NCBI GenBank assembly: GCA_036426205.1
Contig: CM071568.1
Span: forward strand, 43,080,723 to 43,144,722
Reading direction: 5' to 3'
Origin: Ascaphus truei
Lineage: Eukaryota > Chordata > Amphibia > Anura > Ascaphidae
DNA length: 64,000 bases
Shown: positions 20,292-31,787 of the stretch, one piece after another
Numbering within the stretch: position 1 is the stretch's first letter
How the letters are laid out: each line of letters opens with the position of its first letter
The notes under the pieces: generated by a model
Database searches by the model: none
What the model was told of the DNA's origin: nothing
The model's input: the letters and a program-made list of their open reading frames with translations, nothing else
Program-made: the position numbers and the translations under genes

Positions 20292-21095
20292 TCTGTAATT
20301 GGGTATTCCCCCACCCAATCGCATATAGAGTGTATGTGAGGGGGAACCTATATGTTACCAGGTGTGGTGCTTTACCTGTTAGGCTCACAGGAGGTCTGGG
20401 CCTCCGCTAGTGAGAGCCTGGGGTGAATCCTCTCAAACAATACTACTATATGGTGCAGCGCCTCCACCTGCGATGGCTCCCAGCAGAGCGGGAGTTGTTC
20501 CTCGCAGGACACATACAAATGAACACATTCACTGGATGTGAAATAGCAAAGGGCTTTACTGAACATAACATATCTCTTAACGCTCTAATGTACTGACATA
20601 ACTCTATGATAATATCTTATCACTCCACCCACTGAAGACACAACTAGCCACACACCTCGCAGGGCCTTGTACCCCACACCTTATTCCCTGAGTCCCAAGT
20701 GTCCCAAGAGTTATGCAACCTTAGGCGTGATCAGTACCTGTGTGGTACCGGTAATGGTGGTGCACTTGGTGACTGTACCTGCCGAGTGTGTCCACACTCG
20801 GTATGATGAATCTTCACAAAGGATCCGCTGATCCTACGATGAAACCTGCCTCCGCGTGGGGTAATGTCCCGCCAGATGCTCCCACCGTGAAGACTGTCTC
20901 TTTCCTGAAGAGATCTGTTCCCAGACCAAACTTGCCAGGCCACGTGCACACAGCTGTGACCCTGACTATCTTATAACACACCTGACTGCTGAGGGGATCC
21001 GTTCCCTATCTAGGGCATGTCCCTGTAGCAGCTCCAACCTTTCAATGACTCAGGGCCTAACTGGGCCTGGGGTATAGGGCCTAATGTAGGGGCTA
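20292..21095 (-). mobile_element. retrovirus-like LTR, minus strand
   Basis: On the minus strand the end reads GCGATTGGGTGGGGGAATAC then AATTACA, matching the end of the LTR at 2115-2892 (GCGATTGGGTGGGGGAATAC then CGTTACA). The GGAGGCGCTGCACC block, also characteristic of the family, lies at about 20453-20466. The other boundary near 21095 is a guess from a degraded TAGCCCC start. Confidence 0.55.
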
Positions 21096-22314
21096 CTTGC
21101 CTCCCCACACGCAGAGCTCCTTCTCCTTCTCGAATGTGACAGGTCCCTATCCTAGGGCCTATCCCTGTGACCACCCACCCTCACTAGTGGGGAGTCAGAG
21201 CCTCAGCTCTAGCCTGGGGATTTCTGGCCTAGGGCAGAAGCTCGCAGCTCTCTGCCCACCTTCTTTCCCCCTCTGTATCCTCAGTCTGACTGCCTCATGT
21301 CCTTCACAGTCTGCTTCCTGACTGCACACAACAATGTAACCAATTCCCTGCTGCAGAGAATCTGCAGTCTCAGTGGCTGGCTGGCTGCAGGTGACAGGGA
21401 TCATAGGGCATTCCCCAGAGGTTGCTGGGAGATGTAGTCCACTCAGGACCTCTTTCCTATGCGCGATCTCTCCTGCGCCTGTGCGAAGCTGTAATGGCCG
21501 CTGCTAGGCTTAACTGCTCCTGCACAACTTCCCAGAGCTCCTGCACACTTGTAATGGCCAGCCCTACCCTTGCCAACCTCTGCGCATTGCGCGAACCTGG
21601 CGCCACAACCAAGATGGCGGCGCCCACCGGGAGAAGTCGCCGTCCCCTTCCCCCACGGCCACAGGGGTAAGACAGGGGGCAAAGGGACATCAGGGAAACC
21701 GGGAGTGACCTCCTTACATATCTATTGTTACATAATAAAGGATTATTTTAACTAGTACATACACCACCAGAGGGTGAGCCTGAGTGCTATATGTGGGTCA
21801 CTTTTCTCCCTACATTATTCACGTTACCACCCACAAGCACCGCTCGCAATATCACTGTGGCAGTAGCAGGGGCTCCCTTACTATTCTCCGCATTGCAAAA
21901 TTGCATGGACCAGAAAGACTTCTTTTGATGGTCTTCAAATGGTTCTCTACCGTGGTCACGTACTGGATATAGAATACCCTAAGAAGAAACATGCAACCCA
22001 GGACAGATTTACTGGCCCCATTTACTGGGTAACAATATTGTAAACTTCAGATACAGAAAAAGTTAAATATTTAACAAAAGCCGCCTTTCGTGTTCAGGAG
22101 GACACCTTCTTGAAAATGGACATCTGAAATGCAAAGTACTAAAGTTCATGATTACACTTGTCCAACTGTCTAAACCATTTTTCCAGATATCAGAAATATC
22201 CAGTAATTAAAGTGACTGACCCTCACTGCTTGGTCACAGCCCCTGGTAGATGGGTAGTTGTATTAGGGATTTTTGTCTCCTTCCCCCTCTCTCCCTACCC
22301 CCCCCCCCCAATAC
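21096..22314. other. unassigned; GC-rich first half, no gene seen
   Basis: 21100-21700 is moderately GC-rich and may be interior of the minus-strand LTR element. 21700-22314 is AT-rich ending in a C10 run. No domain or RNA gene recognised. Confidence 0.35.
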
Positions 22315-22414
22315 AGTGAGAAGCAGGGTAATGTACAGTTTACAATACAATAATGTTAATTCAAGTAAATTGAAGTTAATGCATCTTTAGTTATGCATTA
22401 CCCTGCTTCTCACT
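22315..22414. repeat. inverted repeat with 19-bp perfect arms
   Basis: AGTGAGAAGCAGGGTAATG (22315-22333) pairs with CATTACCCTGCTTCTCACT (22396-22414); about 62 bp of AT-rich loop. Looks like a very small foldback MITE. Confidence 0.75.
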
Positions 22415-22564
22415 ATATTTAGAATCAGCTAAACATATTATACTGTACATTAATATTGGTACCATTTGATTCCTCTGTTCTTGTGCACATATTTGGTAAT
22501 AGCACTTGTATACACATTGAACAGAAGGAATATTTCCCTTTGACAAACAAAATATATTTTTACA

Positions 22565-23535
22565 TTTGCTATCTCTTGGGTTTAAATATCATCTCTATGC
22601 TGACGACATACAAATTTACTTTTCAACCCCTGACCTTACACCTGTTGTACAGACTAAAGTTTCTGAATGTCTCTCTGCTATATCATCCTGGATGGCCCTC
22701 TGCCGACTTAAACTTAACATGGCAAAAACAGAGCTCCTCATACTTCCTCCAAAACCTGGCCCTACTACCTCCTTCCACATTACTGTTGGAAGTACGATCA
22801 TTCACCCAGTAGCCCAAGCACGCTGCTTAGGGGTCACACTCGACTCCTCTCTCACATTCTCCTCTCACATTCAAAACATATCTAAAACCTGTCGCTTTTC
22901 CCTCCGCAATATCACAAAGATACGCCCTTTCCTCTGTTGCTCGACTGTTAAAACTCTGACTCAGGCCCTCATTCTCTCCCGTCTTGATTACTGTAACCTC
23001 CTGCTGTCCAGCCTTCCTGCCTCTCACCTGCCCCTCCTTACATCTCAGCTCTAATTTCTCGCTATGCACCATCCCAATTCTTGCGTTCTGCTCAAGGATG
23101 TCTTCTCTCTACCCCCTTTGTATCTAAAGGCCTCTCCCGCCTTAAACCTTTCTCACTGACTGCCCCACACCTTTGAAATGCCCTTCCCCTCAATACCCGA
23201 CTAGCACCCACTCTATCCACCTTTAAGACCTACCTTATGACACACTTGCTTAAAGAAGCATATAAGTAGCACCGTAGCTAATACTATATACATGATACAT
23301 AAAGCTTGCCCCCCTGTAGACACACTTACCAGAATGCCCTCCTACTGTCTCTGTACTTTCTTCCTACCTACTGTACCAATTAGATTGTAAGCTCTTCAGA
23401 GCAGGGACTGCTCTTCCGAAATGTTACTTTTATGTCTGAAGCACTTATTCCCATGATCTGTTATTTTTATTATTTGTTATTTATATTATTGTCACGTGTA
23501 TTACTACTGTGAAGCGCTTTGTACCTTAATGCGCT
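22565..23535 (+). pseudogene. 5'-truncated L2-like LINE: reverse transcriptase C-terminus and 3' tail
   Basis: The frame 22566-23054 shows an L2/CR1-group RT: YHLYADDIQIYFS with the catalytic YADD (about 22588-22626), LKLNMAKTELLILPP, CLGVTLDSSLTFSSHI and LTQALILSRLDYCN. After a frame change the C-terminus continues (LISRYAPSQFLRSA; WNALPLNTR; LAPTLSTFKTYLMTHL) to about 23268. The untranslated tail has ATTGTAAGCTCTTCAGAGCA and a final GCGCTTTGTACC, typical of L2 3' ends, and runs into a (TA)n tract. Truncated and frameshifted. Confidence 0.88.
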
Positions 23536-23594
23536 ATATACATAAATATATATATAAAAATATATATATATACTGTGTATATATATAATATATA

Positions 23595-23626
<32 letters not shown>
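23536..23626. repeat. (TA)n tract after the L2 tail
   Basis: Imperfect TA dinucleotides; also the target of the MITE that follows. Confidence 0.9.
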
Positions 23627-23629
<3 letters not shown>

Positions 23630-23782
23630 TGGTTGACAAATCACCAAAAAATTTACTCGCCACACAAAAAAATTTACTCGCCACCTAGTACCAAACGTGT
23701 GCTGCTTGGGCCAATATTTACTCGCCCGGGGGTTAAATCCACTCGCCCGGGGCGAGCAAATGTATAGGTTTGTCGAACACTG
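23627..23782. mobile_element. 156-bp MITE with CAGTG...CACTG ends
   Basis: CAGTGGTTGACAAA at the left and TTTGTCGAACACTG at the right are inverted, inserted in TA repeats. The interior has repeated TTTACTCGCC words. The same ends and the same GCGAGTA words bound the 3.9 kb element at 41943-45822. The CAGTG terminus fits hAT or Tc1-like elements; the TA context hides the duplication, so the superfamily is open. Confidence 0.75.
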
Positions 23783-23805
23783 TATATATATATATATATA
23801 TATAT

Positions 23806-24079
23806 GAAAAAAGAAAAAGAACTAGGCGCACACCTAGTGCATTAAAGTATAACAATTAGTTTATAGAACAATAAAATCAGTCAAATGCCCACTCACAAAG
23901 GTACAGGGTTTAAAAGCAGGTATGAGATAGGCTCTCATAAGCCAGAACTGCCGTCTGGTATCAGTACTGGCTTATGAGAGCCTATCTCATACCTGCTTTT
24001 AAACCCTTTTATTGTTCTATAAACTAATTGTTATACTTTAATGCACTAGGTGTGCACCTGTTTCTTTTCTTTTTTCATA
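23806..24079. repeat. long foldback hairpin (40-bp perfect inner arms, 52-bp outer arms)
   Basis: The inner arms 23906-23945 and 23967-24006 are exact reverse complements (40 bp, 21-base loop, starting GGGTTTAAAAGCAGG). Outer arms (about 23823-23876 and 24007-24060) pair with one mismatch; a 29-base bulge (23877-23905) occurs on the left only. The near-perfect pairing suggests a young foldback element or an inverted duplication artefact. Confidence 0.85.
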
Positions 24080-24451
24080 GGTATCAACAGGGAAGTAGTG
24101 ACCCCTTTGAAATGGGCTGCCATATATCTGGATGCTTTATCCTGGAACAGGACTTTGTGTTCTCTGAGGATTTTTAGGTTTTCTATTCATTTTTATATTT
24201 TTACTAATACATTTTTTCATACGTTATGGTTATATTCTATTTTTTAAATATTAACGTATTAGGTCATTGTTATTAATTATTTAATCATTGTAGAACCCAT
24301 TACCCTTGGTAAATACTGGTTTTGATTTAATTCACCCACTTCTGCCACCCCATTGGATGCTTTCATAGTTGGACTACTTAAATCACAGTTTTGTTCAGGC
24401 TATATTAGAGGCGCTACTTCATTTTTTTTGTTTTCGTTATATATATATATA

Positions 24452-25310
24452 TGTAGCCCCCTGTAAACAGCACGGGCTATACATATCTTTCTCCTGCTGT
24501 GGTAAGTCCTGTTAAGGGCAGGCGCCAGTAGTAATCTTGGGTTTTCCCCCTTCACGCCCTGCCTTGAGTGATAGATGCAGGCCCCTGACTCTGCTGCAGG
24601 CATGAGACAGAGGGGAGGTCCTGCTGACATCATGAGAGGTGGGGCTGACTCTATTTTGGAGCCCGTTCCTTCGAGTGCCAGGCTGTTCTGTTTTAGTCCG
24701 GTCGAGTTCGAGGAGTAGCTCGAGCTCTCCCCGGGGAGCAGGAGAGAGAGAGAGAACTCTGGCCTACTAGTTGGAGAGTCAGCAGAGCTCCGGTGGACCA
24801 ATGCCCCTCACCCTGATGAGTGGGTGATGGGGAAGATCTATCCCCACCCAGAGGATACCCTCTGAGGTGGGCATTGGGGTATTGAGGCCCCTCACAGACC
24901 ATCCTGTCGGAGTGCATCTTGGAGGAAAGGAGAGTGGAGGAGAAGGCCTGTACACATTTGGATTGCCTTGTGTGCTGCTGCTGTGTGCTGCCAAGGCTGC
25001 TGTGTGCGAGCTAGAGTCAATAAAGAGACATTGCTGATTTTACCAAAGAGACTGTGTGTGATTCTGGAGCATCCACCCTGGGACCAGGGTTATCTCTTCT
25101 ATACGGGTCCTACCCCATATCTCTGGGAAGGTATAGAGGATGGAGGCGCTGCACCACCACTAAAGAATGAGGCAAGTACCCCAGATCATCGCGGGAAGCT
25201 CAGGCCCTCCTGTTACTGGCAGGTACGCACCACTCAAGCACAGGTAGCCGCCCTCACACACCCTAGATATAGCATCTGTGTCTTGGGGTGGGCGGGGAAT
25301 ATGGGTTACA
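24452..25310 (+). mobile_element. solo retrovirus-like LTR in a (TA)n tract
   Basis: Starts TGTAGCCCCCTG and ends ATGGGTTACA. It keeps the family landmarks: GGTAAG, GGGTTTTCCCCCTTCACG, AATAAAG (about 25019) and GGAGGCGCTGCACC. TA repeats on both sides (24439-24451 and 25311-25327) are consistent with insertion in a TA tract; the duplication itself cannot be read. Confidence 0.75.
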
Positions 25311-25533
25311 TATATATATATATATATCAAATTGTATGTCATCTGTCCCTAGCTGATCTAACCTAGTTGCTTCAATGCAGCTCTGCCTTTATATGCTGAC
25401 ATAAAAAGGTAAATCTACAGCTGGTACATATTAAGTACAAGACCCAACAATCAGGTACAGTACACTATGGTCACTACCTGCAACATAGGTTTTGTTGGAG
25501 GGCTTACTGAAGTGATTTACACTGGTTTATTCC

Positions 25534-26206
25534 TGTCAGGATCGGGCGTGGGCCCCGCCCCGTGACACATCTCGCGACATCACGAGTGACGCACATCAAC
25601 CGCAACCTGCCCGCCTCGGCAACCTACGGCGCATGCTAGCGACGCGCAAGCAAACAAGGGGTTAATTATCTGAATTATTCCTCAGCTGCTATGCACTCCG
25701 CCCCTGCCTATCAGTGGACAGCCTATGTCTGATTGCTCATTACCCTGCAGCTGGTGCTGTCCTGCATTCGTTACCTTGCACCTGTGTGCTGCCTTTCCAT
25801 TGGCTGCCTGCCCTTTAAATACTCAGCCATCCCTCCTACAAACTGGATGAGCATAAACCCTGTTCTTGTGACTTGTGCTTACCTCTATCTTCTTGCTGTC
25901 CTGCCTTTGCCTTGTCTTGCTCCCTGTATTTTGACCTCAGCTTGCACCCAGACTCCTGCCTTCTTTGACCCCTGGACCACGGCTACGGACGTGACTATTC
26001 TACATTCTATACCCCTGGACCCCAGCACCACACAACAACAATCCGATCTCTCCACACCTCGACAAATCTGACTTCTCCTACCCTGACCCAGCTACACGAC
26101 ACCACTCTGCACTCCGGACGTGGCTGCTGAGTTGTACGTCGGTGGCTACCAACATCGCCACCTCAGCCTCGCGGCCCTGCCTTGTTTGTGGTGAGCACTC
26201 GTTACA
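25534..26206 (+). mobile_element. Gypsy solo LTR with clean target-site duplication
   Basis: Starts TGTCAGGATCGGGCG and ends GAGCACTCGTTACA, homologous to the Gypsy LTRs at 955 and 6817 (shared AAATACTCAGCC-like U3 and the CCTTGTTTGTGGTGAGCACT end). ATTCC flanks both sides (25529-25533, 26207-26211). No internal sequence remains. Confidence 0.9.
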
Positions 26207-26214
26207 ATTCCTAA

Positions 26215-28204
26215 TATAGCCATGTCTGGTTTGGCTACCAGTCTGCTCTCCCTGAAATGCAGGCCCTGGTAAGAGCAGGCAGTGTCAGGACCAATTATGA
26301 GTCCCCCCCCCCCCCCACAGGCAGCTTCCTTGAGTGACAGGGGAGGAGGTGGGACTAGGTATGTGTTCAGCCCAATCCTGGGTTCAGACCTGGTACCTTC
26401 CCCCTACTGTACTTAGGATGTTGTACCACCCAAATTTAGCAGTGTGTCTCTACCGAGACAGAGACAGGTAACACACAGGATTGCTGTGCACTGGCATATC
26501 CTGGTCCTCTCCCCTTAGGGGAGAATGAGTGATTACCGTTCCCCTGGCCCTGCTAGAGGGTTAGAGAAAAGAAGGGACTGCTGCGGGGGCCATTGACCCG
26601 TAGTGTATGTCCAGGGACAATCCAGGCGTTGGGAAACTACAGTGAACTGCATTGGGCAGAGGCTCACGTGTTACTGTGTGAGCAAAAGGACAATAAACCA
26701 GTTCCAGTTGAATATACCTCCTGCCTAGAGTGTGATCTTTCTGGGGGGAGAGGTAACCGTATCTACCGTAGCAGATTGCCTCCATACATCTGGAGCCTGC
26801 GGCAGATGGAGGCGCTGTGTACCCAGAGATAAGCAACTATAATGTACCCCAGAAACCAGTCCTGTTCTCCCCAACAACATAGGTGGAGACCCAGATCTAC
26901 TGTGAGCCAGCAGGTATGCTAACCCACACCATGTAATGGCGACATCTCCAAGAGGGTGGGGGAAATAGCGTTACATTTGTAGGCGCTGATGAGATCAGCA
27001 ACAGGACAGGTTTTCAGCGATGCAAAGCTGGAAGGTATGAAGTATGCTTCCTGAGCGAGCACTGAAATGAGAGGGAGGCTAGGTGTAGTGTCCAAGGAAC
27101 TGCAGCCTACGCTTAGCCACAGGGCGAGCTGTGTGAGACAGAGAGCTATTTCTGATTCTTAAGTCACCCTGCGGCCTGATACATAGGGCATCTGGAGGGG
27201 GTCTAGTTGCCGCGTGCCAGGATCACCTGAAGGAGACTATGGTGTCAGGGTCAGATGGGGTGGCGTAAAGGTGCTGACTGGGTGGTGTCTTAGGAAGGGT
27301 GCCTGATCCGCAGGTGCCTATACCTCTCTGCTTGAAGAACCACTACAGCATCACTAGGGTTCGACACACAGTAGACCACAGAGTACTTGTGATGGACTGT
27401 GATTGAGTGCAGCGTGCTGGAAAGAGCTTTGCTAGCCTGGGGTACATCTATGCTTGGTAGACAGTAAAACCATGTGCTGTGGAGGCCTACAGAGGGAGGA
27501 TTTGTGCTGGAATCGCGAGAACCGCGCAGTCCTGAGGGTGATTGCACTTAAAATGGTGGTCCCTATGTCCGAGGACGCACCATGTAACTTTCGCTACTCA
27601 AGATAGCGTCTCTCGCCAAGACTGGAGACCGCGTGTGCTGCCTGCAGAAAGGTTGCTTGCCTACTTGTTGCAAGGTTCTGCAAGGGTCTGGCGCAAAAGC
27701 CAGAACCGCGCCCAAGTTATGCGAGTGGCCTGATGTGTAGCCAGGGTCCCGCCCTGGTCGAGTGTGCCCCTACTTTAAACTCCTCCAGAGGGAGGGGGCA
27801 CTGTAACAGTCCATGCTGAACGACTGCCTATCCAAGGGGAGGAGCCGGATGCGAGTTGCCACACCCTCAGTTCTTAGAAGCCTGCAAGGAGAGAGGAGCT
27901 GCCTTACTAGTACTCCTGCTTTCGTGCATCAAGAGAAATCTGATCATGGCTATTCCTTGCGAATTCTCTCACTACCAGCTACCAGGAGGCCTCCTGGTGG
28001 TGCAGGTAGAAGGGAAACAATATTTTAAGTGCATTTGCCCCAAGTGTGACTTCCCTGGCGGGGCCTACTTTATGAAGCCGATGTTGATGCAGCCTATGGC
28101 CTTCTCCAGCAAAGACACGGCCGACCCCAAGAACTTGGCTGTCGATGATGCAACTACTACCTCACCGATGGAGGTTCCAGAGAGCCCGTTTGCCCCAGCG
28201 GACG
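26215..28204 (+). mobile_element. LTR (26215-26975) plus internal region of a retrovirus-like element
   Basis: The LTR starts TATAGCCATG and ends AGCGTTACA; AATAAACC at about 26692. The sequence after it (TTTGTAGGCGCTGATGAGAT, 26976) parallels the sequence after the 5' LTR at 9631, so this is a 5' LTR with interior, not a solo LTR. The interior continues to the hAT insertion at 28213 and carries a CPKC open frame. No pol motif visible; the far end is not identified. Confidence 0.65.
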
Positions 28205-28242
28205 CTCTAGGGCAGGGGTGGGCAACCTATTTTTCAATGTAG
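27856..28242 (+). CDS. CPKC-motif open frame in the LTR element interior, cut by hAT 2
   Basis: A 128-residue frame; the likely start is the Met at 27946 (MAIPCEFSHYQLPGG). It contains VVQVEGKQYFKCICPKCDF, a Cys-rich turn with CICPKC, then a Met/Pro segment (MKPMLMQPMAFSS) and an acidic tail. The real frame is interrupted at 28213 by the hAT element. It resembles the CPHC frame at 11124-11459 in layout. Possibly a gag-derived or accessory protein of this LTR family; I do not recognise the family and assign no function. Confidence 0.4.
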   Translation: MPHPQFLEACKERGAALLVLLLSCIKRNLIMAIPCEFSHYQLPGGLLVVQVEGKQYFKCICPKCDFPGGAYFMKPMLMQPMAFSSKDTADPKNLAVDDATTTSPMEVPESPFAPADALGQGWATYFSM

Positions 28243-28421
28243 CCACAGGTGTGGCGAATGAGAAGTGAAAATAGCCACACCATGTAAAAATTGAAGTATT
28301 ATGTAGCGCATTCGAAAATTTTAAACACACACTGTTTGAACAAGTTTATTCAAAACATGAACACTTTGACTACTCAATTACAACTGCGTGAAAATGGTTC
28401 AAATTGAAAACGTAAGACAAT

Positions 28422-29923
28422 TTAATGCGACATTTGACAATCCTTATTTCTGACAAGTTGCAGAAACATTGGCTGAATATCTGAACTCAAAGCACATCTT
28501 ATCTCCGTCTCCAAATTGACATCAACAATTTGAGATCTGTATTTTGACTTGATGAATCCCATCGTAGAGAACGTCGATTCACACACCCACCCTGATCCAA
28601 ACATGGACAATAATTTTGAAATGCTCCTTTTCAAAGTTGGGAGATCGTTGTCAGTCAGAATAGATTTCCATATATCTGTGACTGGAGAATTCAGGTACAT
28701 TTTCAAGTTTTCCAGACTGTGAAGAGAAAGCAAATCATCTTCAGCCCGCGCTTGTCCAAAGACTGAAGGGTGGAAATTTCTTTGCTCGAATTTGTAATAT
28801 CAAAGTGGAATGAATCACGCAAGAATTTAAATGGCAATTTGAAGTCATTGAAATCAGAAAAAGTGATTCAAATTTCTGGGACAGGTTTTTTATCCAGTTT
28901 ACGTAGAGTTGCCGCTTCACGTCGAGTAGACAACACTTCTCATTTTTTTCTAGAAATCTAGTCAGGTGTGCAAAATGGGTCAAATCGTCCTTCTGAGTTT
29001 GTACCAGAATGAGGTTCAGTTTTGACTTGAATTCTTGAATATGCTGTGCCAGCTCACATATTACTTTACCCTTTCCCTGTAGATTCACATTTAATCCATT
29101 TAAGTGAGCCATGATATTGCACAGAAAATGTAAATCACATTGCCATGAAGGGTTCCCATGTCAGAATTTTTTTCTATCTGACGTTTCCCAACAAGAAAAT
29201 CTCGAATTTGAGGAAGCAAATAGGTAAACCGTTCCAGAACTTTTCCTCAGCTCAACCATCTCACATTTGCATAGTCAGTAAGATCCTCGAAATCACAGTT
29301 ACCGCATTCTTTCAAGGTCTCAACAAACTGTCGATGGATGAGAGAACTTCCACTTCGGATGTAATTCACGATTTTCACAACCTTGTCCATCAAAGTTTTC
29401 AATGTGTCGGTTCCGAGCATCTGAGCACACAAATTCTCTTGATGCAGAATGCAATGGAAGGAGGGCAACACTCAAATTCTTCTTCAAACGAGAAACAAAT
29501 CCCGATTTTTTTCCAATCAATCGTTGTAATAGAAGTGAGTTTATTAAGCTTCAGAAAAAGTTTGAGTATATCAGTTCCACAAGTATGGCCTCGCAGTCCA
29601 CAAAGTACAAGTAACAGAATGTCTTTTACCATATCAGCATCGGAAAATGGTTCCTTTTTCCGAGCCAAAATCCAGGCTGTTTTATAACTAGCTAACATCA
29701 CCAGCTCATTCGACGAAAGAAACTGCTTCAGGCTGCTCTTCTGATCTTGAAACTGTGATTTCAAACGGGCAATTTCACGGACACGACTACGGTCATCAAC
29801 TGGAAATTTATTGTTGAATGCACTGTGCTTATTTTGAAAGTGTTTCTTCAAACTGTCTGCCTTATTGTCACTGAAACTTTTTTTGCACAGGAGACACACT
29901 GTCTTTACGTTTACTTGCGTCAC
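28422..29923 (-). pseudogene. hAT transposase remnant with N-terminal zinc finger (GTF2IRD2/Charlie-like)
   Basis: Read from 29923 downwards: a BED-like finger (VCLLCKKSF with a following KKHFQNKH), then KTAWILARKKEPFSDADMV typical of Charlie-type transposases, the central segment (HGTD-like; LCAQMLGTDTLKTLMDKVVK), MAHLNGLNVNLQGKGKVICE, and the C-terminal dimerisation region (VCESTFSTMGFIKSKYRSQI) ending CQMSH. At least three frame changes separate these. Closest known relatives by eye are the hAT-derived vertebrate proteins GTF2IRD2 and EPM2AIP1. Not functional. Confidence 0.85.
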
Positions 29924-30384
29924 TACAAATTTTAGCTCCCATATTTCTTGAAATTTTTATGTCACGCTCTTCCATGCTCTTGTTTTTTGCTTTTTACCAC
30001 TAGGTTCCGAATCAATGAGTTCATCTGCTTCCCTCACCTCAGCACTGTCACCTGCTGCTTGTTCACTTCATTTTCGAATCACCCACTTATCCATCTCTCT
30101 GGAAGAAATGTGAAAAATGTTAAAACATTAAAAAAAAAATGTAAAGCAGAGAATTTTTTTTTAAATCGTCCACACGAAACAGACGCACACGCATACTTAA
30201 ATAGGTGTGTAATTAGACACCACCCGTTCAAGGTCGGGTGTTGACTCTCTAGGGTTGCCAGGTGGCTTCACCAAAAATACTGGACACACTGGTGAAAAAT
30301 GCTGCATGCTGAAAGTCGGTGGGGAGGTATGTTATTTATCAATTCTGAGACCGTTACAATTTTTTTTCTAAATTTCATTCAACG

Positions 30385-30513
30385 TATGCACCAATTTGCT
30401 CCATTTCATGTTCTATTTCGTAAAACATTCTGGGGAGGGGTTTGAAAATTGAACGCCTTCCCAGCATTTTTTACGAAATAGAATATGAAATGCTGCCAAT
30501 TCATGCATACATG
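30385..30513. repeat. foldback inside hAT 2
   Basis: The stretch around TTCTATTTCGTAAAACATTC (about 30411-30430) reappears inverted around 30464-30485 with scattered mismatches; arms about 50 bp. Probably a MITE inserted in the hAT element. Confidence 0.6.
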
Positions 30514-30529
30514 CAGTGAAATTGTCATA

Positions 30530-30898
30530 TTCTCTAGCCTGCTGTACCCATGCTTGGCCACCGGGATTGCTGCCGCTCTCTCAATGTCTTGTTCTAGCCT
30601 GCAGTACCTATACTTGTCCACCGGGATTGCTGCTGCTAAACTAAGGAACATTCCAGACCCTCTTGCTAGTTCCTGTGTTTACTGCTGTGCTAGCTATTGC
30701 TATTGTCCTGTTCCAGTCTCCTCGTTGCCAACCCCTGCTTGTTACCTGACTACGCTATCTGCCGCCGGCCTCTGACCCCTGCTTGTTTCCTGACTGCGCT
30801 ATCTGCCGCCTGCCTCTGACCTTTGCTTGTGACCCCTACCACGCTCCCTGCTGTTCCTGCCACTTGGATCCACTTCAGCCGAAGTCCAATCCTTGACA
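30530..30898 (+). repeat. Gypsy LTR-like fragment with internal tandem pieces
   Basis: Two copies of a CTAGCCTGC...CCACCGGGATTGCTGC block (about 30534 and 30595), then repeated CTGACTNCGCTATCTGCCGCC words (about 30747 and 30791). The Cys/Leu-type pyrimidine-rich style recalls the R-U5 part of the Gypsy LTRs. Boundaries uncertain. Confidence 0.4.
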
Positions 30899-31014
30899 GA
30901 AATGTAGAAACAAATGACATAACGGTCAGATAATTTATAAATAACATACCAGCAGTCATACAGGGCGAGCTTTACTGGTTTTAATGCATCTCTCCCACTA
31001 CTTCCAAGATTGTT

Positions 31015-31440
31015 GCAACCCCCCTCATCCTCCCTCTCACCCCCTCCTCATCCTCCTCTCACGCCATCACCCCTACCCTCCTCCTCATCATCTCTGCACC
31101 ACCCTCATCATCATGATCTCATTTCTCCCCCATCATCATATCATCTCATTTCAACTCCTCATCATGATCTCCTCACCACCCTCGTCATCATGATCTAATT
31201 TCCCCCACCATCATCATCATACAGTATTACCTAATTTCCCCCCATCATCATCATATCATCTAATTTTACCCCCCTCATCATCATCTCCTCCCCACCCTCA
31301 TCATCTTGATCTCATTTCCCCATCATCATATCATCTCATTTCACCCCTAATTATCATCTCCTCACCATCATCGTCATCTTATTTCCCATCTTCATCCCCC
31401 CATCATCATCACCCCCCTCCCAATATCATAATCATCTCGA
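31015..31440 (+). repeat. CATCATC pyrimidine-rich minisatellite in hAT 2
   Basis: Degenerate units of CCCCTCATCATCATCTC and ATCTCATTTCCCCC. Parallel to 15760-15890 in hAT 1, so the array belongs to this hAT subfamily. Confidence 0.85.
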
Positions 31441-31787
31441 GCCTGCTTCTTACCTTACTTAGGTGGTAGACAGCACCGGAACACAAGTCTGTGGCATGGC
31501 GTGTTCGCCGCAGGGGTGTGTGCTCCACCCCCACCGTTCTCTCATTGGTTCTCTCTCCTCCACTCACCACTCGCCTCCTGGTCACCGTGCATGGCCTATC
31601 CCCTCAGCACTAGCGCTGCCATTGGGTGCCGCCACTGCCGCCGCACTTGTTCTTGCCGGGGGACTCGCTATGCCGCCACAATTCCCATTATCTCACGCTG
31701 GGAATTTAAAATTCGCCACACTTTGATTGCCAATTCGCCACAAGTGGCGAATGGCGACAGGGTTGCCCACCTCGGCTATAGGGGGTC

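Larger units (their letters stand above)
28213..31775 (-). mobile_element. hAT element 2 with decayed transposase
   Basis: Left end CAGGGGTGGGCAACC, right end GTTGCCCACCTCGG; flanks CTCTAGGG (28205-28212) and CTATAGGG (31776-31783) form an 8-bp duplication (7 of 8). The first 130 bp match hAT 1. Transposase remains lie on the minus strand (28422-29923). The right half holds a foldback, a Gypsy-LTR-like piece and a CATCATC minisatellite. Inserted into the LTR element starting at 26215. Confidence 0.88.

Noticed and set aside
28270..31700. Host zinc-finger gene of the GTF2IRD2 type
   Set aside because: hAT termini, an 8-bp duplication, frameshifts, and related copies at 15.2 and 36.2 kb show it is a transposon and not a domesticated gene.
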